Shown: positions 7,377 to 16,381 of the stretch, piece after piece
Position numbering within the stretch: position 1 is the stretch's first letter
Layout: the number at the start of each line of letters is the position of its first letter
NCBI RefSeq assembly: GCF_042685265.1
Contig: NZ_JBHUMX010000041.1
Length of the DNA stretch: 64,000 nt
Direction: 5' to 3' (one strand)
DNA from: Oceanobacillus_B kapialis
GTDB lineage: Bacteria; Bacillota; Bacilli; Bacillales; Amphibacillaceae
Made by a program: the position numbers and the translations under genes
Notes under the pieces: model-generated
The model's input: the letters and a program-made list of their open reading frames with translations, nothing else
The model's database searches: none
Told to the model about the DNA's origin: nothing

Positions 7377-8618
7377 ATGAGTGTAACAGCAACACATCAA
7401 GAAGCATTGCCTGTACCATTGATTAAAAATCGGAATTTTCTGCTTTTGTTTTTCAGTGCTTTTCTTTCTTCTCCTGGCTATTACGTTTATTTAATTGGAG
7501 CAGAGTGGTTAATGTTATCGTTAAGTGACAATCGTTTTTATTTTGGTATGCTCTTTCTTGGAGCTTCCATTCCAAGGTTACTACTATTGTCTACAGGGGG
7601 AGTCGTCGCCGATCGATTTAATAAGCGTTTCATTTTGTTCATGTCCGATCTGGCCAGGGCAATCCTAATTATCGTTTTAATTGCATTTTTGCTTACGGAT
7701 ACGGTTTCAGCCTGGCATCTTATCACACTAGCCGCTTTATTCGGTATATCGGATGCATTTAGTTATCCTGTCATTAACTCTTTAACGCCAATGGTCTTGG
7801 AGAAAGACCAGCTACAACGCGGAAACTCTCTAATCCAGATGACTGCTCAAATTAGTCCTATAGCCGGTCCTGCTCTCGGTGGAACGCTAATCGCAGTCTT
7901 GGGCTTTACGGGTGTCTTTATGGTGGCTATGTGTATGTTGCTGGTGGCTTCCATTATTGTGTTATTTATTCGGTTGAAAAAAGAAGATGAAGAAGAAAAA
8001 GTAATACAAACACTTTGGGCCGATTTAAAAGAAGGGTTTGTTTATGCTAAGAAAAACCACCTTATTATCTCTGTTGTTTCTATGGCTTTCTTTCTCAATT
8101 TCTTTTTTACCGGCCCGTTTACTATTGGGATCCCGATTATCGTAAAGGATATATTTGAAGGAAGTGCAGTCAGTTTAGCGATGGTTCAAACAGCGATGGG
8201 AGTAGGAGCACTGTTAGGTGCTGTGTTTTTAGCAGTAGTTTCCTTGAAAAAACCAGGTAAGGCTATTATATGGGGATTAGTTGGCCTTGGCCTTATCTAT
8301 ACGACGATTGGCTCTTCTTCCGTTCTGCTCTTAACGGTGATACTCGTATTGGTAATGGCGTTTGTTATGCAAGTGGTTAATATCCCTATCATGACACTGC
8401 TTCAACAGACTACTGAGAAACGTATGCTTGGCAGAATGATGAGCTTACTAATGACAGTTTCGACAGGTTTGGTGCCAATTTCCTATGCAGCTACGTCACT
8501 CCTTATTGCAATAGGTGTAGAAATACAAGCGATCATTATCGTGAGTGGAATTATCATTACAGGAATTGCATTAAATACTTTAAGAAATAAACGGTTAAAA
8601 GCGTTTGTTACTTCATGA
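7377..8618 (+). CDS. MFS transporter, likely drug exporter
   Basis: About twelve membrane segments make up this 413-residue protein. The loop GVVADRFNKRF after the second segment matches the signature loop of the major facilitator superfamily, in the MefA/MdtH-like exporter group. It lies directly upstream of the liaFSR envelope-stress genes, with 67 bases between, but appears to be a separate unit. The ATG at 7377 has GAGGGAGG upstream. Substrate is unknown. Confidence 0.8.
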   Translation: MSVTATHQEALPVPLIKNRNFLLLFFSAFLSSPGYYVYLIGAEWLMLSLSDNRFYFGMLFLGASIPRLLLLSTGGVVADRFNKRFILFMSDLARAILIIVLIAFLLTDTVSAWHLITLAALFGISDAFSYPVINSLTPMVLEKDQLQRGNSLIQMTAQISPIAGPALGGTLIAVLGFTGVFMVAMCMLLVASIIVLFIRLKKEDEEEKVIQTLWADLKEGFVYAKKNHLIISVVSMAFFLNFFFTGPFTIGIPIIVKDIFEGSAVSLAMVQTAMGVGALLGAVFLAVVSLKKPGKAIIWGLVGLGLIYTTIGSSSVLLLTVILVLVMAFVMQVVNIPIMTLLQQTTEKRMLGRMMSLLMTVSTGLVPISYAATSLLIAIGVEIQAIIIVSGIIITGIALNTLRNKRLKAFVTS

Positions 8619-8685
8619 AAATTTAGAAACTTAATGCTTAGTTTGCAAACAAATACAATTATCTAGAAAGAAGAGGGACATTAGA

Positions 8686-9444
8686 ATGAAAGGATTCGTA
8701 CGTTATTTTCTAGCAGTATTGCTAATTGCATTAGGTGTCATGTTAGTTTTATCAAATATTGGATTACTTGCATTTGACTTTAACTCTGCATGGCTCTATA
8801 TATACCCGGCCTTCTTTGTCGTAATTGGGTGGAAATGGCTATGGGATTATTGGAAAAGGCGAGGCGGGAGTTGGATATTTGGTTCTTTATTTCTAATTGC
8901 AGGGATCTTACTTCTGCTTGATCGATTTGAAATTATTTCTTTTACGTTTGGAGATATTGTTAAATTGTGGCCACTCTTGATTATCTATGTGGGCTTCCTG
9001 CTGATAGGAAGGAAAAACTCGGTTATCGTAGTCAAAAGTAAAAAGGATAAAGATTCTTCAACCAAATCAAGTTCCACTAATTCCTCTTTTTTTTCTGTAG
9101 GGAGTTATGAGTACACCGATCCTAACTGGAAGCTTGAACCAATCAATATTAGTAATATGGCTGGTGATTTTTATTTTGATTTCTCGAAGGCCTTTATTCC
9201 AGAGAAAAAAACACCCGTGTCCATTAATTCGCTTGCAGGGGATGTAACCATTATAATTCCCGAGGATGTCGCCTTTAGAGTGCACGCTTCTGTTAAGGCA
9301 GGGGATATTGAGGTGGTGGGGAAAAATGTGGATGGGATCAATCGGTCTCTTGATTTCGAGACAGATGGCTACGAGGATGCAGTACAGAAAATTGATTTTC
9401 ATATCCGATTAAAGGCCGGTTCCATTAGAATTGATTATGTATAG
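8686..9444 (+). CDS. liaF: LiaF-like envelope stress sensor inhibitor
   Basis: The 252-residue protein begins with about four membrane segments (residues 7-105), then a polar linker, then a C-terminal beta-rich domain with repeated AGD/AGS turns. This is the architecture of LiaF, which keeps the LiaS kinase inactive until antibiotics disturb the lipid II cycle. It is the first gene of a liaF-liaS-liaR operon (9 bases to liaS). No liaIH genes precede it. The start has GAAGAGGG upstream. Confidence 0.88.
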   Translation: MKGFVRYFLAVLLIALGVMLVLSNIGLLAFDFNSAWLYIYPAFFVVIGWKWLWDYWKRRGGSWIFGSLFLIAGILLLLDRFEIISFTFGDIVKLWPLLIIYVGFLLIGRKNSVIVVKSKKDKDSSTKSSSTNSSFFSVGSYEYTDPNWKLEPINISNMAGDFYFDFSKAFIPEKKTPVSINSLAGDVTIIIPEDVAFRVHASVKAGDIEVVGKNVDGINRSLDFETDGYEDAVQKIDFHIRLKAGSIRIDYV

Positions 9445-9453
9445 AAGGGGAGC

Positions 9454-10497
9454 ATGTTTATGAATAACCGCTTTTCAAGTATCCGTTATAGCTATATACG
9501 TTCACATTTATATGGCGTTTTCCTTACAACGGTGACCATTCTGTCTATCATGCTCTCCATCTATGTTTTATTTGAACCGGAATGGCTAACACCGCATAGT
9601 ATTTTTCTATTTATCTCTTTATATATCGTTCTTGCAATAATTATTTCCTTATATACAGGATTTAAATCTAGTGGGGATATGAAGGAGCGACTTGATTACC
9701 TATCTGTCCTGATTACACAATTTGCTAATGGAAATTATCAATCGAAGGTTTATTTTAATGAAGAGGATGAGCTGGCGCGTATTGGCAACGAATTAAACGA
9801 TCTTGGGGAAAAACTGCAGAGCCAAGTGAAATCTTTACAGCGCATGGCGGACGAAAAAGCGGATTATGCAAAATCAGCACATAAGGCAGCTGTTATTGAA
9901 GAAAGACAGCGGCTAGCAAGGGACCTTCACGATGCTGTTAGCCAGCAACTATTTGCACTAACTATGATGTCTGAGGCAGCGTTAAAACAATTAGATAAAA
10001 ATCCTCACACAGCTAAAAAGCAAATGGAGGAAGTTGCTAAATCTGCCTTACAATCTCAGACAGAGATGCGAGCACTCCTATTACATTTACGGCCTGTCCA
10101 TTTATCAGGTGATTCCTTAGCAGTTGGCGTAAAGAAACTTATAGGAGAGTTAAAGCAAAAAAGTAATACACAGTTTCAAATGGCGATAGAGGAGGAGCTT
10201 ACACTAACGGAGACGGTAGAGGATCATGTCTTTCGTATTATTCAAGAGGCGCTCTCTAACATCTTGCGACACGCTAATGCAACGGAAGTAAAGTTGGAGA
10301 TTTTTAAGCGAGCTAATGAATTGTTTATCCATATTCGGGATAATGGGAAAGGCTTTGAAGTTCATGAAAGAGTGGAGAACAAAGCTTCTTATGGCTTGAA
10401 AACCATGCGAGAACGGGCAGAAGAGCTTGGGGGGACATTTGTCATCCGATCGGACCAAAACGAAGGGACACATATTACCATTCGCATACCAAGTTAA
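9454..10497 (+). CDS. liaS: Sensor histidine kinase LiaS
   Basis: The 347-residue kinase has two N-terminal membrane segments (about 21-41 and 49-69), a HAMP-like linker, a HisKA_3 dimerisation domain with RQRLARDLHD, where H159 is the phosphorylated residue, and a HATPase domain ending with DNGKGFE and SYGLKTMRERA. It phosphorylates LiaR under envelope stress and is controlled by LiaF. Two ATGs (9454 and 9460) are possible; the first is used here. Confidence 0.9.
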   Translation: MFMNNRFSSIRYSYIRSHLYGVFLTTVTILSIMLSIYVLFEPEWLTPHSIFLFISLYIVLAIIISLYTGFKSSGDMKERLDYLSVLITQFANGNYQSKVYFNEEDELARIGNELNDLGEKLQSQVKSLQRMADEKADYAKSAHKAAVIEERQRLARDLHDAVSQQLFALTMMSEAALKQLDKNPHTAKKQMEEVAKSALQSQTEMRALLLHLRPVHLSGDSLAVGVKKLIGELKQKSNTQFQMAIEEELTLTETVEDHVFRIIQEALSNILRHANATEVKLEIFKRANELFIHIRDNGKGFEVHERVENKASYGLKTMRERAEELGGTFVIRSDQNEGTHITIRIPS

Positions 10498-10514
10498 GTG
10501 TAAAAGGGGAGAAT

Positions 10515-11150
10515 ATGATGATACGAGTTTTTGTTGTCGATGATCATGAAGTGGTTCGTAAAGGAATAATTGCCTATTTACAAACAGATGATGATATTGA
10601 AGTGATTGGGGAGGCCTCTAGTGGCAATGAAGGAGCACAACTCGTGCTGGAGGCAAAGCCAGATGTCGTGCTCATGGATTTAATGATGGAAAATGGCTCT
10701 GGAATTGATGCAACAAAACAAATATTAGGTATTAATGCTTCTATTAAAATTATTATTCTAACAAGCTATTATGATGATGAACAGGTTTTCCCTGCTATTG
10801 AAGCAGGTGCGTTCAGTTATTTATTAAAGACCTCTTCCGCGACAGATATTTTAACTGCTGTAAAAAAGGCAGCTGCTGGTGAAAATGTCATTGAACCGAA
10901 AGTAGCCGGTAAGATGCTGACAAGCTTTCGGCCAGAAGAGAAAAAGCTTCATGATGATTTAACGGAAAGAGAAAAAGAAGTGTTGCTTTGTATTGGGAAT
11001 GGCATGACAAATCAAGAAATAAGTGAAAAACTTTACATCGGTATTAAAACGGTTAAAACTCATGTAAGTAATATTCTATCTAAACTAGAAGTTCATGACC
11101 GGACACAAGCAGCGGTGTATGTACATAAACAACAACTTATGAAAGAATAG
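10515..11150 (+). CDS. liaR: Response regulator LiaR
   Basis: LiaR is a NarL/LuxR-type regulator of 211 residues. The receiver domain has the acidic pocket D9-D10 and the phosphoacceptor D55 in VVLMDLMM, and the C-terminal LuxR helix-turn-helix spans LTEREKEVLLCIGNG to TVKTHVSNIL. It is 17 bases downstream of liaS. Its targets (liaIH in B. subtilis) are not in this window. Confidence 0.92.
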   Translation: MMIRVFVVDDHEVVRKGIIAYLQTDDDIEVIGEASSGNEGAQLVLEAKPDVVLMDLMMENGSGIDATKQILGINASIKIIILTSYYDDEQVFPAIEAGAFSYLLKTSSATDILTAVKKAAAGENVIEPKVAGKMLTSFRPEEKKLHDDLTEREKEVLLCIGNGMTNQEISEKLYIGIKTVKTHVSNILSKLEVHDRTQAAVYVHKQQLMKE

Positions 11151-11196
11151 TAGTTGGAAATGGAATATAAGCAGGAGAAAAAAGGAGACAATCCCT

Positions 11197-11225
11197 TTGT
11201 TTTTTTGTCTGGACATTTGTATAAT
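11197..11225 (+). promoter_or_regulatory. Sigma-A promoter for bdbC
   Basis: TTGTTT (11197-11202) and a perfect TATAAT (11220-11225) are separated by 17 bases, 35 bases before the bdbC start. Confidence 0.65.
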
Positions 11226-11259
11226 ACGATTGTAACGAATAAATGAGAGGATTACAAAA

Positions 11260-11694
11260 ATGGCTAATTTAACGAAGAAAGCGGAAAATCTCTTGTTCCT
11301 TATTTGGGCACAGGCTTTTATTGCTCTAGCTGGAAGTCTGTTTTTCTCCGAAGTAATGGGCTATGCACCTTGTGAGCTTTGTTGGATTCAACGAATATTG
11401 ATGTATCCATTGGTCGTTATTTACGGGGTAGCAGCGTTTAAAAAACAGGTGTCTATAGCGTTACCTGGTTTAATATTAAGTGGGATTGGCATGTTTGTTT
11501 CCATTTATCATTACCTTGTACAGAAATTGCCTGCCTTACAAGAAGCAGGGGACTCTTGTGGCTTGGTACCGTGTAATCTTGCCTACGTCAATTACTTTGG
11601 ATTTATAACAATTCCATTCCTTGCAGGTACTGCGTTTATCATTATCTTCGTATTGCACGTTCTATTGATTAAAGAAATGAGGGAGAGTAAATAA
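11260..11694 (+). CDS. bdbC: Disulfide bond formation protein BdbC (DsbB family)
   Basis: This 144-residue four-span membrane protein has the quinone-linked cysteine pair CELC (C38, C41) and the second pair C100/C105 (DSCGLVPC). DsbB-type proteins reoxidise an extracytoplasmic thiol oxidase and pass electrons to the quinone pool. Its stop overlaps the start of the next gene by one base (TAATG), so it forms a pair with the thioredoxin-like partner. In B. subtilis BdbC is needed for competence pseudopilin disulfides. Confidence 0.9.
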   Translation: MANLTKKAENLLFLIWAQAFIALAGSLFFSEVMGYAPCELCWIQRILMYPLVVIYGVAAFKKQVSIALPGLILSGIGMFVSIYHYLVQKLPALQEAGDSCGLVPCNLAYVNYFGFITIPFLAGTAFIIIFVLHVLLIKEMRESK

Positions 11695-12176
11695 TGCAAA
11701 AGAAAATTATCGCCTTTATCGGTGTTGTTGTCCTGTTGTTTGCAGGTTTGTTTTTTGTCATAGAATATAAGAATAATGAAACGGTGGAGAATAGCGGTAA
11801 TCCATATGGGGATAAACAGCTTGAACAAAGTACGATTGATCAGCTGGATGATCCCAACTACGGCAATCAAATTCTGCCGGATGAATTAAGTGAAACGATA
11901 GAAAGTGGAGAACCGGTAACCGTTTATTTCTATAGCCCGGAGTGTGTTTATTGTCAAAACACCACTCCTTATCTGGTGCCATTGGCAGAGGATAATAATG
12001 TGGATATGAAAAAAATGAACGTTTTGGAGTTTTCTGATCAAATGGCCCAATATGGGATTGAATCTACCCCTACCCTTGTCCATTATAAAGATGGAGAAGA
12101 ACAAGGACGAATTGTTGGACAACGCCCAGAAGGAGAATTCCAGCAATTTTTTGATCAATATGTAGTAGCGGAATAA
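11694..12176 (+). CDS. Membrane-anchored thioredoxin-fold protein
   Basis: After an N-terminal membrane anchor (residues 5-24) the 160-residue protein has a thioredoxin fold with the active site YSPECVYCQ (C84, C87) and the cis-proline region ESTPTLV. It is translationally coupled to bdbC, so it is likely the extracytoplasmic oxidase that BdbC recycles, playing the role of BdbD. It is shorter than BdbD and closer to simple thioredoxins, which leaves a reductase role possible. Confidence 0.8.
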   Translation: MQKKIIAFIGVVVLLFAGLFFVIEYKNNETVENSGNPYGDKQLEQSTIDQLDDPNYGNQILPDELSETIESGEPVTVYFYSPECVYCQNTTPYLVPLAEDNNVDMKKMNVLEFSDQMAQYGIESTPTLVHYKDGEEQGRIVGQRPEGEFQQFFDQYVVAE

Positions 12177-12216
12177 CAGGATTTTTAAATTATTTCTATA
12201 CCATATTTCGCTGTAA

Positions 12217-12259
12217 AACGGCCGGACATATCCAATATGGAGTATGTCCGGCTTTTGTT
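12217..12259 (+). terminator. Terminator after the bdbC operon
   Basis: GCCGGACATA (12221-12230) pairs with TATGTCCGGC (12243-12252), followed by TTTTGTTT. Upstream AAAA allows action on the minus strand too, for the convergent hmoB. Confidence 0.85.
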
Positions 12260-12271
12260 TAACTTTTCAGG

Positions 12272-12772
12272 CTAAGCATTATCTTTATCAAACATATGAT
12301 AAGCAGTGGTAAATGGTTTATCTGCATAGTATGCAGGTGGTTTTGTCGATTGCCCTTTATGAGATTGCTTAAAATGCTCGGAGTTTTTCCAGTTCTCGAA
12401 ATCCTGAGCGGAACGCCATTGTGTAAACACGACATAGGTGTTGCCTTTCAGCGGTTTTAGAAATCGATAGGCTTGGAAGCCAGGCATCATATCAATATTA
12501 TTTTCTCCTTGCATAAACCGCTTCTCAAAAGTAGCTTGCCCATCTTCTACTACCGGGATGTTATTCATTACAACATAGCCGTCTTCCGAAATGGCCCCTT
12601 TTTCAAGAAGGATGTCATAATCACGTCCAGCATTAAAGATACTCTTTCCATTTCCTTCATAATAAGCTAAGGCTCCACTATTACTCGTCATGAAATAAAA
12701 ATCAATATCTTTATGCTTCTCCTCAAGCTTCAGCAGAAAGTCAATCGTTCCATTTGTCATATATGCATTCAT
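12272..12772 (-). CDS. hmoB: Heme-degrading monooxygenase HmoB
   Basis: The 166-residue protein ends in an ABM (antibiotic biosynthesis monooxygenase) domain with QAYRFLKPLKGNTYVV and FTQWRSAQDFENW, as in HmoB/IsdG-type enzymes that cleave heme and release iron. Its length with the ATG at 12772 equals that of B. subtilis HmoB (YhgC), which is also next to pbpF and hemE; an upstream ATG at 12796 is less likely. A Fur-like site lies upstream at 12843-12857. Confidence 0.82.
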   Translation of the reverse strand: MNAYMTNGTIDFLLKLEEKHKDIDFYFMTSNSGALAYYEGNGKSIFNAGRDYDILLEKGAISEDGYVVMNNIPVVEDGQATFEKRFMQGENNIDMMPGFQAYRFLKPLKGNTYVVFTQWRSAQDFENWKNSEHFKQSHKGQSTKPPAYYADKPFTTAYHMFDKDNA

Positions 12773-12842
12773 TGAACCCACCCTTTCTTCCATCACTACT
12801 ATTATATTACCCTATGATTCGTGTAGTTAGTCAAATGATTAA

Positions 12843-12857
12843 TTAAAATAATTATCA
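12843..12857. promoter_or_regulatory. Fur-box-like site between hmoB and pbpF
   Basis: TTAAAATAATTATCA matches the 7-1-7 Fur consensus TGATAATNATTATCA at 12 of 14 fixed positions. It lies just upstream of a TTGACT hexamer (minus strand, 12834-12829) that may serve hmoB. Iron control of a heme-degrading enzyme would make sense, but AT-rich intergenic DNA gives such matches by chance. Confidence 0.4.
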
Positions 12858-12929
12858 ATTGATATGAAGTATTAAACTTTAAGAATGGAGAAATCTGTCG
12901 TATAATGAAATATGTGTAGAGGTGAACAA

Positions 12930-15092
12930 ATGAAAAAGGAACGAACGTGGTTTAAAAGGGGAAAGCCTAAGTATGTAAGAGGCGTTCTTTATAGTGTTAT
13001 AGCATTATTGGTCCTAAGCATAACCGGCTTTGTACTAATTTTATATGGTGGAGCTCTCGTAGTGGATGATGAAGCGTTCTTGCTTGATGCAAGGACAACG
13101 ATAGAGACCGAAGACGGTACGATCATAGGAAGACTATATAACGAAAATCGAGAGCTGGTTTCAATTGATAGAATTCCTGATCATGTTAAAAATGCATTTG
13201 TTGCCGTTGAAGATCGTCGGTTTTATGATCATGCAGGCGTTGATTTTCGTTCGGTTATGCGAGCGCTTGTCCGAGATATTGTTGCGATGGATAAAGTAGA
13301 AGGTGCTAGTACTATCACCCAACAGCTGGCAAAGAATTTATTTTTACATCATGATAAAACATGGATGAGAAAAACAAAAGAAGTAATGGCAGCCATATAC
13401 ATGGAACAACACTTTTCAAAGGATCGAATATTGGAGTTATACGTAAATGAAATATACTTTGGTCAGGGTATCTATGGTATTCAAACAGCTGCAAAATATT
13501 TTTACTCAAAGCCAGTTCAGGATTTAACGATAGAAGAGGGAGCAATGCTTGCAGGACTTGCAAAAGCCCCAAATGGCTATTCACCAATTGAACATCCTGA
13601 TAAAGCATTGGAGCGAAGAAATGTTGTACTTCAATCAATGGAAAATGCCGGAATGCTTTCGACGGAAGATAGGCTTGAAGCAGAAAATCACGATCTTGGT
13701 TTAGAATTAAATGAAAGAGAAGCAATGCCTTATACTGACAGTTACGTCGATCTAGTCATGAAGGAAGCTGCAGAGAAGCACGATTTGTCGGTAAAGGAAT
13801 TAAAACGCGGTGGTTACCGGATTGTTGTGAACGTGGACCTAAATGCCCAACGCATTGCATATGAAGCTTTTCAAAATGACGCGTATTTCCCAGGAAATAC
13901 AGAAGGGGTAGAAGGTGCTTTCGTCATGATGGACCAAAAGACAGGTGAAATTGTCTCTGCACTCGGTGGCAGATCCTATCAATTAGGGGAGTTGAACCGA
14001 GCTACGGTTAATAGACAACCGGGATCGACCATGAAGCCAATCGCTGTATATGGGCCTGCACTTATGAAAGAAACTTATACACCTTATACGCTTATTCCAG
14101 ATCAACCACTAGATTACAGTGGATACACTGCTACTAATGTAGATGGTCAATACGGTGAATCTGTTTCTATTTATAATGCACTTAAATATTCTAAAAATGC
14201 TCCAGCAGTATGGTTGCTTGATCAAATAGGGATATCCTACTCAAAGGACTACTTAAATGATTTGAATATTTCCATTGAAGATAATGGATTAGCTATTGCT
14301 TTAGGGGGCCTTTCTGAGGGTATAACACCATTAAACCTAATGGACAGTTATAGTGCTTTTTCAAGAAATGGTAAAATGGTTGATTCTCATACAATTAACC
14401 GGATTTATGATGCAGAAGATACTCTGATTTTTCAATCGGAAACAGAGGAGAAGAATGTCTTCACAGAACAGGTCGCATGGGATATGACCGAAATGCTGCT
14501 TGAGACAGTAAAATCAGGTAGTGCAAGTGCTGGAAGTTATCCGAAAGAGCTAGCAGGAAAAACTGGTACTACTCAACACCCGTTTGTAGAAGGTCAAGTG
14601 AAAGATGCCTGGTTTGCAGGCTATACACCTGATTATGTAATGGCTGCATGGATGGGATACGACCAATCAGATAAAGACCATTACTTGACTGGCGGAAGTG
14701 CCTACCCTACTGAGCTTACAAAAGCAATCTTAACAGAAATGAACAGATTAGAACCCTTGACAGAGACGTTTACGAAGCCAGAAGGTGCAGTTGCTCTAGA
14801 AAAACCAATTGAATTGCCTGAAATAGAAAATCTAAAGGCATCTTATGAAATTGGTGGTTTTTCACTTGTACAAGCGAAGCTCACATGGAAGGGATCCGCA
14901 GATGAACGCGTGGTTTATCGCATTTACAGGGTAGAAGATGGAATTGACGAGCGTGTCGCTGAGGTGGAAGGTGAAACAGAATATACGATAAATAATGCCT
15001 TATTTAAATCGAAGCAATACTATATTACAGCATACGATCCGCTTACAAAGCTTGAAGGGGAAAGATCTGAAACGGTAAAGCTATCGTGGTAA
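12930..15092 (+). CDS. pbpF: Class A penicillin-binding protein PbpF
   Basis: The 720-residue bifunctional enzyme polymerises and crosslinks peptidoglycan. After a cytoplasmic basic tail and one membrane anchor (about 20-41) come the glycosyltransferase motifs EDRRFYDH (E94) and EGASTITQQLAKN. The transpeptidase domain follows with STMK (S366, K369), SKN and KTGTT (K544). A C-terminal fibronectin-like stretch follows. It lies directly upstream of hemE, as pbpF does in B. subtilis, where it works in sporulation. The ATG at 12930 follows AGAGGTG; a GTG-type start at 12912 is unlikely. Confidence 0.9.
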   Translation: MKKERTWFKRGKPKYVRGVLYSVIALLVLSITGFVLILYGGALVVDDEAFLLDARTTIETEDGTIIGRLYNENRELVSIDRIPDHVKNAFVAVEDRRFYDHAGVDFRSVMRALVRDIVAMDKVEGASTITQQLAKNLFLHHDKTWMRKTKEVMAAIYMEQHFSKDRILELYVNEIYFGQGIYGIQTAAKYFYSKPVQDLTIEEGAMLAGLAKAPNGYSPIEHPDKALERRNVVLQSMENAGMLSTEDRLEAENHDLGLELNEREAMPYTDSYVDLVMKEAAEKHDLSVKELKRGGYRIVVNVDLNAQRIAYEAFQNDAYFPGNTEGVEGAFVMMDQKTGEIVSALGGRSYQLGELNRATVNRQPGSTMKPIAVYGPALMKETYTPYTLIPDQPLDYSGYTATNVDGQYGESVSIYNALKYSKNAPAVWLLDQIGISYSKDYLNDLNISIEDNGLAIALGGLSEGITPLNLMDSYSAFSRNGKMVDSHTINRIYDAEDTLIFQSETEEKNVFTEQVAWDMTEMLLETVKSGSASAGSYPKELAGKTGTTQHPFVEGQVKDAWFAGYTPDYVMAAWMGYDQSDKDHYLTGGSAYPTELTKAILTEMNRLEPLTETFTKPEGAVALEKPIELPEIENLKASYEIGGFSLVQAKLTWKGSADERVVYRIYRVEDGIDERVAEVEGETEYTINNALFKSKQYYITAYDPLTKLEGERSETVKLSW

Positions 15093-15262
15093 TTTAGACA
15101 AATTCATGACAATCAAATGGCTTTGCTATACAGCTGGGAAATTAATCGCTATAGTTAATAATGGATTATGAGAGCGTTTTTCATTCTGCTATTAAGCCGA
15201 ATGAGTGATTGGTTTTGTACGAAAAAGGAAATAATTCTTATGGTGGATAAAGGATGGATAAC

Positions 15263-16297
15263 ATGGCCAAAACAATGAATGATACATTACTTAAAGCTTA
15301 CAGGGGGGAGGAGACGACCCATACACCAGTTTGGTATATGCGCCAGGCAGGCAGATCTCAGCCGGAATATCGTGAACTGAAAGAAAAGTATTCTCTTTTT
15401 GAAATAACACATCAACCTGAGCTGTGTGCTTATGTGACACGATTGCCTGTCGAAAATTATGGCGTGGATGCTGCTATCTTATACAAAGACATTATGTCAC
15501 CGTTACCTGCTATTGGGGTAGACGTCGAGATAAAAAGTGGCATCGGTCCAGTCATACACAATCCGATAAAGAGCTTTCAAGATGTTGAGAAGTTAGGAAG
15601 TATCAACCCTAAAGCAGATGTTCCGTATGTGCTGGATACAATCCGCTTATTAACAGAAGAACAGCTGGAGGTTCCGCTAATTGGCTTCAGTGGTGCACCA
15701 TTCACATTGGCTAGTTATATGATAGAGGGCGGTCCTTCCAAAAATTATAATAAAACGAAAGCATTTATGTACACAGATTCTGCAGCCTGGTTTGCTTTAA
15801 TGGATAAACTGGCTGATATGGTGATCACGTACGTAGAGGCCCAAATTGAAGCTGGTGCAAAAGCGATTCAAATCTTTGATTCCTGGGTTGGGGCATTAAA
15901 TGCATCGGATTACCGAGTTTATATTAAACCAGTTATGACCCGGATTTTCTCTGAGTTAAAACAACATGATGTCCCACTTGTCACCTTTGGGGTGGGGGCA
16001 AGACATTTGTTGAATGAATGGAATGACTTGCCGGTAGATGTAATAGGTCTTGATTGGCGGACAACGATCACAGAAGCTCGTGAGCTTGGTGTGACCAAAG
16101 TGCTTCAAGGGAATCTAGATCCTACAATACTTTTAACAAAATGGGAGACGATTGAAGATCGAGCAAAATCCTTAATCGACGAAGGAATTGCAGACGGAAA
16201 CCATGTGTTTAATCTAGGTCATGGCGTGACACCTGATATCCAGCCCGCAACTCTAAAAAAGCTAACAGAATATATTCATCGATATTCCAAAAGATAG
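15263..16297 (+). CDS. hemE: Uroporphyrinogen decarboxylase HemE
   Basis: HemE removes the four acetate carboxyls of uroporphyrinogen III to give coproporphyrinogen III. The 344-residue protein shows the family signatures TPVWYMRQAGRSQPEY and GFSGAPFTLASYM and the end motif FNLGHGV. The ATG at 15263 aligns with the B. subtilis start and has an AAAGGATGG site; the ATG at 15254 overlaps that site. It begins the hemE-hemH-hemY operon. Confidence 0.95.
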   Translation: MAKTMNDTLLKAYRGEETTHTPVWYMRQAGRSQPEYRELKEKYSLFEITHQPELCAYVTRLPVENYGVDAAILYKDIMSPLPAIGVDVEIKSGIGPVIHNPIKSFQDVEKLGSINPKADVPYVLDTIRLLTEEQLEVPLIGFSGAPFTLASYMIEGGPSKNYNKTKAFMYTDSAAWFALMDKLADMVITYVEAQIEAGAKAIQIFDSWVGALNASDYRVYIKPVMTRIFSELKQHDVPLVTFGVGARHLLNEWNDLPVDVIGLDWRTTITEARELGVTKVLQGNLDPTILLTKWETIEDRAKSLIDEGIADGNHVFNLGHGVTPDIQPATLKKLTEYIHRYSKR

Positions 16298-16381
16298 GCT
16301 ATATCACTTTTTGGACCTACTTCCCTATAGAAGGGGTTAACTATATAAAAAATTGTCAAATTTATTAAAGAGGTGCTTAAT

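Noticed and set aside
9067..9402. Minus-strand frame of 111 codons inside liaF
   Set aside because: It is antisense to a well-supported gene and shows no start signals.
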